Shown: one piece after another, positions 1-6,507 of the stretch
Layout: every line of letters starts with the position of its first letter
Numbering within the stretch: position 1 is the stretch's first letter
NCBI GenBank assembly: GCA_002371025.1
Contig: DFFQ01000144.1
Location: 1 to 13,997, forward strand
From: Lachnospiraceae bacterium UBA3772
GTDB taxonomy: Bacteria; Bacillota; Clostridia; Lachnospirales; Lachnospiraceae
Length of the DNA stretch: 13,997 nucleotides
Direction: 5' to 3'
The notes under the pieces: generated by a model
Databases searched by the model: none
Told to the model about the DNA's origin: nothing
Seen by the model: only the letters and a program-made list of their open reading frames with translations
Made by a program: the position numbers and the translations under genes

Positions 1-311
1 AATATATCCGAGGCATATCTTATTCTATCCTATTAAAAATGTCAAAAAGAGAATTGTGAATCTTTTTTTTCTCTCTTATGTTGTGTAAACAAAAAATATT
101 GGAGGGATTTTTAAGAATAAAGAAAAATTAACTTATTTTTAAGTGGAATATAAGAAAAAATAGTCAAAATGGGGTATTGATGCCAATATTACTTTAATGT
201 ATAATTCTTAACTGTATGCGTATACCATTTTGCAAATAATGGATCTATAAAGCTGGGAGAAATATAAAAGATCATGCAGTGACAAAGGCTTTAAATGCAG
301 ACATTTTCTGT
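1..311. other. AT-rich non-coding region upstream of tRNA-Ser
   Basis: No credible gene is visible. The stretch is very AT-rich with several poly-A and poly-T runs. A GGAGGG sequence near 101-106 looks like a ribosome binding site, but no start codon follows within a useful distance. A short ACTTA/TAAGT stem (131-144) and a CCATT/AATGG stem (about 225-242) are visible but too weak to interpret. The only well-supported element is the promoter at 177-205. About 100 nt separate its -10 box from the mature tRNA, so the primary transcript should carry a long 5' leader that is removed during tRNA processing. Confidence 0.6.
177..205 (+). promoter_or_regulatory. Sigma-A-type promoter for tRNA-Ser (and possibly nfnAB)
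   Basis: The sequence shows a -35 box TTGATG (177-182), a 17-nt spacer and a perfect -10 box TATAAT (200-205). This matches the housekeeping sigma consensus closely. It is the best promoter-like sequence upstream of the tRNA gene. No other convincing promoter lies between it and nfnA, so it may drive both, which is inference. Confidence 0.6.
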
Positions 312-399
312 GGAGACGTATCGAAGTGGTCATAACGGGGCTGACTCGAAATCAGTTTGCCGGTTCGCCGGCACGAGGGTTCGAATCCCTCCGTCTCCG
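312..399 (+). tRNA. tRNA-Ser (anticodon CGA)
   Basis: An 88-nt class II tRNA. The acceptor stem pairs GGAGACG (312-318) with CGTCTCC (392-398), and G399 is the discriminator base expected for serine. The anticodon stem is 340-344/352-356 around the loop CTCGAAA, giving anticodon CGA at 347-349, which reads UCG. The long variable arm has a perfect 6-bp stem TGCCGG/CCGGCA (358-363/368-373) capped by TTCG, as expected of a serine tRNA. The T arm is GAGGG-TTCGAAT-CCCTC (375-391). CCA is not encoded (the next bases are CTT), so it must be added after transcription. Confidence 0.96.
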
Positions 400-442
400 C
401 TTTCTATTAAATCAAAAAATTATTAAAGGGAGAGCTTTTATT

Positions 443-1285
443 ATGTTCAAGATCGTAACAAAGAAAGCACTCAATCCAACAGTAACACTGATGGAAATTG
501 AGGCACCACTTGTAGCTCGTAAAGCTGAACCAGGACAGTTCATTATCTTAAGAGCATCAGAAGATGGTGAGAGAATTCCTCTTACTATTGCTGGCTATGA
601 CAGAGAAAAGGGAACTGTAACAATTATCTTCCAGATAGTTGGTGGTTCTACAGAAATACTTAATTCTTTAAATGAGGGTGACTCAATCCCTGATTTTGTA
701 GGTCCTCTTGGAAATAAAACAGAGACTGAAGGATTAAAGAAGGTTGCTGTTGTAGGCGGTGGCGTAGGTTGTGCAATTGCATATCCTGTTGCTAAGAAGC
801 TTCATGACGAAGGATGCGAAGTAACATCAATCGTTGGTTTTAGAAATAAAGATCTTGTTATCCTTGAGGATGAATTCAAGGCAGCAAGTGATAACTATAT
901 TCTTATGACAGATGATGGATCAGCAGGTGAGAAGGGTGTTGTTACAGCTCCACTTGAGAAGCTTATTGCTGATGGAGAGCAGTTCGATGAAGTTATCGCT
1001 ATCGGACCACTTATCATGATGAAGTTTGTAGTTGCTACTACAAAGAAATATAACGTTAAGACAGTTGTAAGCATGAACCCTATCATGGTTGATGGTACAG
1101 GTATGTGCGGTGGCTGCAGACTCACAGTTGGTGGAAAGACAAAGTTCGCATGCGTAGACGGTCCTGATTTTGACGGATTTGAAGTAGACTTTGACGAAGC
1201 AATGTCAAGAGGCGCAACATACAAGCCTTTCGAACAGAAAGCAAGAGAGGAAGCATGTAATCTTCTTAAGATGGAGGTAAAGTAA
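443..1285 (+). CDS. nfnA: NADH-dependent reduced ferredoxin:NADP+ oxidoreductase, small subunit NfnA
   Basis: 280 residues, a member of the ferredoxin-NADP reductase family. With NfnB it forms the cytoplasmic flavin-based electron-bifurcating transhydrogenase linking NADH, NADPH and ferredoxin. Residues 1-95 form the FAD-binding barrel, with RIPLTIAG at 44-51. The nucleotide-binding fold follows, with VVGGGVG at 103-109. Near the C-terminus, Asp217, Cys222, Cys225 and Cys237 match in kind and spacing the Asp/three-Cys [2Fe-2S] site known for NfnA. The ATG at 443 is chosen because AAAGGGAGA lies just upstream and the protein then begins MFKIVTKK; an in-frame extension to 326 would run through the tRNA. 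nfnB starts 1 nt after the stop. Automated pipelines often call this family a sulfide or dihydroorotate dehydrogenase-like FAD/NAD-binding protein; the partner gene and the Asp/Cys site favour NfnA. Confidence 0.9.
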   Translation: MFKIVTKKALNPTVTLMEIEAPLVARKAEPGQFIILRASEDGERIPLTIAGYDREKGTVTIIFQIVGGSTEILNSLNEGDSIPDFVGPLGNKTETEGLKKVAVVGGGVGCAIAYPVAKKLHDEGCEVTSIVGFRNKDLVILEDEFKAASDNYILMTDDGSAGEKGVVTAPLEKLIADGEQFDEVIAIGPLIMMKFVVATTKKYNVKTVVSMNPIMVDGTGMCGGCRLTVGGKTKFACVDGPDFDGFEVDFDEAMSRGATYKPFEQKAREEACNLLKMEVK

Positions 1286-1286
1286 G

Positions 1287-2669
1287 ATGCCAAATATGTC
1301 AATGACAAAGAATCCTATGCCATCACAGGATCCAGATGTTAGAAATAAGAATTTTAAAGAAGTTGCTCTTGGTTATACAGAGGAACAGGCAAAGGACGAA
1401 GCTGCAAGATGTCTTAACTGTAAGAACAAGCCTTGCGTATCAGGATGTCCTGTAGAAGTAAATATTCCTGCATTTATAGCTGAAGTTGCAGCAGGAAATT
1501 TTGAAGAAGCATATCAGATAATCTCACTTTCAAGTTCACTTCCAGCAGTATGCGGACGTGTATGTCCTCAGGAATCACAGTGTGAGAAGAACTGCGTTCG
1601 TGGTATCAAGGGTGAGCCTGTTGCCATTGGACGTCTTGAAAGATTCGTAGCTGACTATCATATGGCAAATGCAAAAGAGAAGGCTGAAAAGCCAGCTCCA
1701 AACGGTCATAAGGCAGCAGTTATCGGTTCAGGTCCTTCAGGACTTGCTTGTGCCGGTGATCTTGCAAAGAAGGGTTATGAAGTAACAATCTTCGAGGCAC
1801 TTCACCTTGCGGGCGGCGTACTTGCTTATGGTATTCCAGAATTCAGACTTCCTAAGTCAATCGTTCAGAAGGAAATTGACGGACTTAAGGATTTAGGAGT
1901 TAAGATCGATACAAACGTTGTAATCGGTAAGACAATATCAATAGATGAACTTATGGATGAGTTCGGATTCGAAAGCGTATTCATCGGTTCAGGTGCAGGT
2001 CTTCCAAGATTTATGAATATTCCAGGTGAAAACCTTAATGGTGTATATTCAGCAAATGAATTCCTTACACGTATCAACCTTATGAAGGCTTATAAGGAAG
2101 ATTCAAAGACACCTATCAAGCATCCAGAAAAGACAGTAGTTGTAGGCGGCGGAAATGTTGCTATGGATGCTGCAAGATGTGCTAAGCGTCTTGGTTCAGA
2201 TGTTACTATCGTATATAGAAGAACACAAGCTGAACTTCCTGCAAGAGCAGAAGAAGTTGAGCATGCAATGGAAGAAGGAATCAAGTTTGCATTCCTTAAT
2301 AATCCGGTTGAAGTTGAAGGCGATAACGGATGGGTTAAGTCAGTTAAGTGTCAGGTTATGGAACTTTCTGATCCAGATGAGTCAGGAAGAAGAAAACCTG
2401 TAGCAGTTGAAGGAAAGTTTAATGACATTGAATGCGATTGCATGATCATGTCTATCGGAACATCACCAAACCCACTTATCAAGTCAACAACAGAAGGTCT
2501 TGATACAGAAAAATGGGGCGGAATCATTGCGGATGAAACAGGTCTTACATCACGTAAGGGTGTTTATGCAGGTGGTGACGCAGTTACAGGTGCCGCAACA
2601 GTTATCCTTGCAATGGGTGCTGGTAAAAAGGCAGCTGCAGCTATGGATGCATATATGCAGACATTATAA
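1287..2669 (+). CDS. nfnB: NADH-dependent reduced ferredoxin:NADP+ oxidoreductase, large subunit NfnB
   Basis: 460 residues, related to the glutamate synthase small subunit (GltD). In the Nfn complex this subunit carries the bifurcating FAD and two [4Fe-4S] clusters and exchanges hydride with NADP(H). The N-terminal ferredoxin-like domain has eight cysteines in two groups: 42, 45, 50, 54 and 89, 93, 99, 103. The second group contains a Glu (CPQE), a candidate for the non-cysteine cluster ligand reported in the family. The FAD fold follows at about 143-171 (VIGSGPSGLACAG), the NAD(P) fold at about 284-311 (VVVGGGNVAMDAA), and a C-terminal FAD motif YAGGDAVTGA at 427-436. GGAGG (1273-1277) precedes the ATG; a second Met at residue 4 is possible. 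The lack of a large glutamate synthase subunit gene nearby, and pairing with nfnA, argue against true GltD. Databases often label such proteins NADPH-dependent glutamate synthase. Confidence 0.9.
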   Translation: MPNMSMTKNPMPSQDPDVRNKNFKEVALGYTEEQAKDEAARCLNCKNKPCVSGCPVEVNIPAFIAEVAAGNFEEAYQIISLSSSLPAVCGRVCPQESQCEKNCVRGIKGEPVAIGRLERFVADYHMANAKEKAEKPAPNGHKAAVIGSGPSGLACAGDLAKKGYEVTIFEALHLAGGVLAYGIPEFRLPKSIVQKEIDGLKDLGVKIDTNVVIGKTISIDELMDEFGFESVFIGSGAGLPRFMNIPGENLNGVYSANEFLTRINLMKAYKEDSKTPIKHPEKTVVVGGGNVAMDAARCAKRLGSDVTIVYRRTQAELPARAEEVEHAMEEGIKFAFLNNPVEVEGDNGWVKSVKCQVMELSDPDESGRRKPVAVEGKFNDIECDCMIMSIGTSPNPLIKSTTEGLDTEKWGGIIADETGLTSRKGVYAGGDAVTGAATVILAMGAGKKAAAAMDAYMQTL

Positions 2670-2691
2670 TAGATTATCTATATTACGGGAC

Positions 2692-2723
2692 GGGGGCTTA
2701 AATATTAAGCCCTCTTCTTGTTT
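2692..2723 (+). terminator. Rho-independent terminator after nfnAB
   Basis: A perfect 8-bp stem GGGCTTAA/TTAAGCCC (2694-2701/2705-2712) closes a 3-nt loop, and two more pairs (one G-T) can extend it at the base. A T-rich run interrupted by C and G (TCTTCTTGTTT) follows. It lies 22 nt after the nfnB stop and 30 nt before the next start codon. The imperfect T-tract leaves room for partial read-through into the murJ-type gene, for which I see no clear promoter. Confidence 0.7.
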
Positions 2724-2752
2724 AAAAAAAATAATTGGGAATGGAAATTTAA

Positions 2753-4330
2753 ATGACAGAAGATAAGAAGAAAAATGGTATACAGGGAATGCTTAAAGCT
2801 ACCTCTATAATGGTAATAGCAAACCTTGTAGGAAGCGTGCTGGGTTTTGGAAAGAGCATTCTTATTAATTCGATATTTGGTCCTGGAATGGAAACAGATG
2901 CTTATAATGCAGCATTTAAAATTCCGGATTTTATATATACAATACTTGTAGGCGGAGGATTATCCTCAGCATTTATCCCTATATTCAGTCAGTATCTGGC
3001 AAGAAATGAAAAGAAGAGGGGATACAGAATGGCAAATACAGTCTTAAATCTTGTAGTTGTATTTGCTGTGGGACTTAGTATATTAGGGCTTATATTTACA
3101 CCCCAGTTAACCAGACTTCTTGTAGATTATACAGGAGAAGGTTTTGATCTTACTGTAAGACTTACAAGGATCATGTTCCTTCAGAGTTTCTTTATGTGTC
3201 TGGTGGGAGTATTTATGGGAATCCTGCAGACTTATCAGGATTTTGCACCATCTTCCATAGGTGCTGTATTTTACAACCTTTGCATAGTTGTATTCGGTGT
3301 TCTGCTTTCACAGACCTTCGGCCTTGGAATTGCAGGTTTCTCGATAAGCGTAGTTATTGGTGCATTTGTAGATCTCTTATGTCATATAAGACCTCTTAAA
3401 AGAGCTAAATTTGAATATATGCCTATAATAGATTTTAAGGAAGAAGGAGTAAAACAGTTCTTTAGACTTCTTTGGCCTTCGCTTTTAGGTATGTCAGTTA
3501 ACCAGATCAATATCATGGTTAATCAGAAGTTTGCATCCGGACTTGGAGACAGTACCATAACTGTTATGGGAAATGCGCTTCAGATAATGAACCTTCCGGT
3601 AAATATGTTCGCGGCCATTTCTCTTGCAATCTTTCCTGCTATGTCACAAAGCTATTCTATAGGAAAAGTTGATGATTATAAGGAAAACCTAAGAATTGGT
3701 TTTAATACAACTAACTTTGTAGCATTTCCATCTATGGCAGGTCTTATATTCTTAAGCAAACCTGTTATAAGAATGATGTTCCTTCAGGGAAAGACAACTG
3801 CAAAAGACGTTGATAATATAGCTTTTTACCTTATTGTTTATTCAATAGGAATCGTTGCTTACAGCTTAAGAGTCCACCTAAACAGATGTTTCTATGCGGC
3901 ACAGGATACTAAGACTCCGGTTACAGTTAATATCATAGTTCTTACTATAAATATCATCCTCAGCTTTGTTTTCGTAAAATTCTGGCAGGGTGGTGGACTT
4001 GCAGCAGCTTATGTTGTAGCTGGATTTGTAAGTATGATACTTAATTTCGTCCTTCTTAGAAAAAAGATCGGAAGAATGGGAATTACTCAGATGGTAAGAT
4101 CTTTGGTAAAGACTGTTATAAGCACGACAGTTATGTCTGTAGTTCTTATAATCCTCACAAAGATCTGCGAGGCAAACCTTGATCTTTCAGGAAAGCTTAT
4201 GCAGCTTATAGAAACCGTGGGACTTACTTTTGTAGGAATAATAGTATATTTTGTAACTGCTTATCTTATAAAAGCAGAGGAAATGACAACAGTTATCGAT
4301 ATTATAAAGAGAAAGATAAAGAGGCATTAG
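2753..4330 (+). CDS. murJ: MurJ/MviN-family lipid flippase homologue
   Basis: 525 residues, hydrophobic throughout, with a membrane-segment pattern consistent with the roughly 14-helix MurJ fold. MurJ flips lipid II across the cytoplasmic membrane for peptidoglycan synthesis. Family landmarks are GFGKSILINSIFGPGMETDA (31-50), KIPDF (56-60), GGGLSSAFIP (67-76) and AAQDTKTPV (382-390, compare SRQDIKTPV in E. coli). By hand alignment to E. coli MurJ, Asp39 is kept (Asp49). However, the essential arginines 18, 24, 52 and 270 correspond to Ser28, Lys34, Tyr62 and Gln277. The protein belongs to the family, but its substrate should not be assumed from homology. The ribosome binding site is weak (GGGAATGGAA). 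It follows the nfnAB terminator and lies 1 nt before the DUF815 gene, implying joint transcription. The symbol reflects family membership only. Confidence 0.82.
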   Translation: MTEDKKKNGIQGMLKATSIMVIANLVGSVLGFGKSILINSIFGPGMETDAYNAAFKIPDFIYTILVGGGLSSAFIPIFSQYLARNEKKRGYRMANTVLNLVVVFAVGLSILGLIFTPQLTRLLVDYTGEGFDLTVRLTRIMFLQSFFMCLVGVFMGILQTYQDFAPSSIGAVFYNLCIVVFGVLLSQTFGLGIAGFSISVVIGAFVDLLCHIRPLKRAKFEYMPIIDFKEEGVKQFFRLLWPSLLGMSVNQINIMVNQKFASGLGDSTITVMGNALQIMNLPVNMFAAISLAIFPAMSQSYSIGKVDDYKENLRIGFNTTNFVAFPSMAGLIFLSKPVIRMMFLQGKTTAKDVDNIAFYLIVYSIGIVAYSLRVHLNRCFYAAQDTKTPVTVNIIVLTINIILSFVFVKFWQGGGLAAAYVVAGFVSMILNFVLLRKKIGRMGITQMVRSLVKTVISTTVMSVVLIILTKICEANLDLSGKLMQLIETVGLTFVGIIVYFVTAYLIKAEEMTTVIDIIKRKIKRH

Positions 4331-4331
4331 T

Positions 4332-5675
4332 ATGTACAATGAGATAGCTAAACTCGTAATGTATCGTGATTTCAACCCGGATTCAGTGATCAACAGACTT
4401 AGTGAGATCATTCATGACTTTGATCTTAAAGCTGATGAAAAGGAAAATCTTGTAACAAGGATTTATGTTGAGATAAGAAAACTCTTAGAGATAAGCACAG
4501 ATTTTGGCTTTAACAGAAATCTGTGGCAGGATTATCTTTCATTTCTTCTTATTACAAATGAAAATCCATTTTCGCTTACATGTGAAAAGGTTGGATCTAA
4601 CGGAGGAAGCGTAGTAAATTTTGCCATAAATGATTTTAAGATTTTTGCAAAGCTGTTTACTTACGATTTTTCTACATTAGAAAGGGAGCTGTCCATTGAT
4701 TGTTTTTCTACAATAACTTCTTATCAGTCTATTGATAAGAAGGAGCAGATGTATAACAGAAATGTATCTTTAAAGGTCAGAAGCTTAAGTGATAGCATTA
4801 ATTCTGTTGTAACAGGTGAAGATTCATTAGATGAAAAAGCAAAGAAGATTTTTGATATCGTAACGCTCTTTTATAAAAAGTATGGTGTTGGAATGTTCGG
4901 ACTTAACAGAGCCTTCCGTATCAGACACGATCAGGGTGAAGAGATAGAATATCTTCCAATCAACAACACAGATTCAGTAATGCTTGATGACCTTGTGGGT
5001 TATGAGATCCAGAAGAAGAAATTAAGAGATAATACTGAAGCATTTGTTAAGGGTAAGAGAGCTAACAACTGTCTTTTATTTGGAGACAGTGGTACAGGAA
5101 AATCTACCAGCATCAAGGCTATAATAAATGAATATTATGATGATGGTCTTAGAATGATAGAGATTTATAAGCATCAGATGAGAGATCTTAATTCTGTCAT
5201 TGCCCATATTAAGAACAGAAATTATAAGTTTATTATTTATATGGATGACCTTTCATTTGAAGACAGTGAGATAGAATATAAATATCTTAAGGCTGTAATA
5301 GAAGGCGGACTTGAATCAAGGCCTGATAATGTGCTTATTTATGCAACATCTAATCGTCGTCATCTTATCCAGGAAACATGGAAAGATAATAATGATATGG
5401 AATTAGACAAGCATCATTCAGATACAATGCAGGAGAAGCTTTCTCTTGTAAATAGATTTGGTATAACTATAGGATTCATCAAGCCAAATCAAAAGGACTT
5501 CTTTAATATAGTGACAGAGCTTGCGGCAAGACATCCGGAGATAAAAATGGATGAAGAAAAGCTTAAGCAGGAGGCTACCAAGTGGGAGATAAGCCACGGC
5601 GGATTCTCGGGACGTACAGCTCAGCAGTTTATTGATTATATATTGGGAAATATAGAACAATATAAAGAGTGCTAA
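4332..5675 (+). CDS. DUF815-family AAA-type ATPase
   Basis: 447 residues, cytoplasmic, with no signal peptide or membrane segment. Residues 1-215 are a mostly helical N-terminal region of unknown role. The DUF815 ATPase module spans about 216-440. It has a Walker A motif GDSGTGKST (251-259), a Walker B-type strand FIIYMDDLSF (300-309), a sensor-1-like YATSNRRHL (338-346) and a GFSGRTAQQF segment (424-433) that may hold a sensor arginine. The family is widespread, but its substrate is not known to me. The start is supported by GAGG (4321-4324). The gene begins 1 nt after the murJ-type gene and ends 15 nt before nth, so the three are probably cotranscribed. By fold it is likely a remodelling ATPase; whether it acts on the flippase or the envelope is only suggested by position. 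Confidence 0.87.
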   Translation: MYNEIAKLVMYRDFNPDSVINRLSEIIHDFDLKADEKENLVTRIYVEIRKLLEISTDFGFNRNLWQDYLSFLLITNENPFSLTCEKVGSNGGSVVNFAINDFKIFAKLFTYDFSTLERELSIDCFSTITSYQSIDKKEQMYNRNVSLKVRSLSDSINSVVTGEDSLDEKAKKIFDIVTLFYKKYGVGMFGLNRAFRIRHDQGEEIEYLPINNTDSVMLDDLVGYEIQKKKLRDNTEAFVKGKRANNCLLFGDSGTGKSTSIKAIINEYYDDGLRMIEIYKHQMRDLNSVIAHIKNRNYKFIIYMDDLSFEDSEIEYKYLKAVIEGGLESRPDNVLIYATSNRRHLIQETWKDNNDMELDKHHSDTMQEKLSLVNRFGITIGFIKPNQKDFFNIVTELAARHPEIKMDEEKLKQEATKWEISHGGFSGRTAQQFIDYILGNIEQYKEC

Positions 5676-5690
5676 ACACAGGAGAAAAAG

Positions 5691-6335
5691 TTGACAAAAA
5701 AAGAACTTGCAATTGAAGTATGTAAAAGGTTAGATAGTGAATATGGAAGAAATATAGAATGCTTTCTTCATTATGATCCAAAGAAACCCTGGCAGCTTCT
5801 TATTGCCACGATTTTATCAGCTCAATGCACGGATGCAAGGGTGAATATAGTAACCGCAGAATTATTTAAGAAATATAAAACTCTTAAGGATTTTGCTGCA
5901 GCAGATGTTTCGACTCTGGAGAAAGATATATATTCTACTGGATTTTATAAAAATAAAGCCAAGAATATAAAGGCCTGTTCCATTAAGCTTATAGAAGAGT
6001 ATAATGGGGCTGTTCCATCAGACATAAATCTGCTGGTAAAACTTCCGGGAGTAGGAAGAAAAACTGCAAATGTTATAAGAGGCAATGTTTATAATATTGA
6101 CAGTATAGTTGTGGATACTCATGTTAAGAGAGTATCAAGATTATTAGGGCTTACAAAAGAGGAAGAACCTGAAAAAATTGAAGCAGATTTAATGAAATGT
6201 ATTCCCAAAGAGAATTGGATAATCTATAATATGCAGGTGATATTATTGGGCAGAAATGTATGCATTTCAGGAAGACCTAAATGTGATATCTGTCCGATGA
6301 GAGATATATGTAGAGGGAAAGTTAATAAATTATAA
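5691..6335 (+). CDS. nth: Endonuclease III
   Basis: 214 residues, close to the usual length. Endonuclease III is a bifunctional DNA glycosylase/AP lyase that removes oxidised pyrimidines in base excision repair. The helix-hairpin-helix LPGVGRKTANV (118-128) contains catalytic Lys124, and VVDTHVKRVSR (140-150) contains catalytic Asp142. The C-terminal iron-sulfur loop has Cys191, 198, 201 and 207 in the classical C-x6-C-x2-C-x5-C spacing. The start codon is TTG: GGAG (5681-5684) sits 6 nt upstream, and the next Met (168) lies past both catalytic residues, so no later start is possible. It follows the DUF815 gene by 15 nt; repair has no evident link to that neighbour beyond shared transcription. 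Confidence 0.96.
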   Translation: MTKKELAIEVCKRLDSEYGRNIECFLHYDPKKPWQLLIATILSAQCTDARVNIVTAELFKKYKTLKDFAAADVSTLEKDIYSTGFYKNKAKNIKACSIKLIEEYNGAVPSDINLLVKLPGVGRKTANVIRGNVYNIDSIVVDTHVKRVSRLLGLTKEEEPEKIEADLMKCIPKENWIIYNMQVILLGRNVCISGRPKCDICPMRDICRGKVNKL

Positions 6336-6355
6336 AATAATTGGAGGATAAACAA

Positions 6356-6466
6356 ATGGTTGATTTCAGTAAGAAACGTAGCAAAGGAACAAGAATCGTA
6401 GCAGGAGTTATATGTATACTTCTTGCAGCAGGAATGGTTATTGGTCTACTTGTCAGCGTTTTATAA
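6356..6466 (+). CDS. 36-residue single-span membrane protein
   Basis: A short ATG-to-TAA frame with a strong ribosome binding site (GGAGG, 6343-6347, 8 nt before the ATG). The N-terminal 13 residues are basic (MVDFSKKRSKGTR). The remaining 23 (IVAGVICILLAAG and on to the C-terminus) are uninterrupted hydrophobic residues, enough for one membrane helix. The positive-inside rule predicts a cytoplasmic N-terminus. The gene lies 20 nt after nth and 41 nt before the VanW lipoprotein start, probably in the same transcript. I do not recognise a family with confidence. The ideal ribosome binding site and clean basic-then-hydrophobic layout favour a real protein over chance, but chance remains possible at this length. 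Confidence 0.7.
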   Translation: MVDFSKKRSKGTRIVAGVICILLAAGMVIGLLVSVL

Positions 6467-6507
6467 TATTTAAGCACATACAGCGCTTTTGTTGGAAGGT
6501 GAAAAAA

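Noticed and set aside
326..442. In-frame N-terminal extension of nfnA
   Set aside because: It would translate through the tRNA-Ser gene; the ribosome binding site and family N-terminus support the start at 443.
895..1308. Long minus-strand open frame opposite nfnA
   Set aside because: It mirrors the codon pattern of nfnA, has no recognisable domain and lies wholly antisense to a well-supported gene.
1287..2669. Glutamate synthase small subunit (GltD)
   Set aside because: No large-subunit gene nearby, and the partner has the NfnA Asp/Cys [2Fe-2S] site, so Nfn is the better reading.
6412..6507. In-frame ATG extension of the VanW gene
   Set aside because: It overlaps the 36-residue gene, adds a non-signal N-terminus and ignores the clear GGAAGG-GTG start with a lipoprotein signal peptide.
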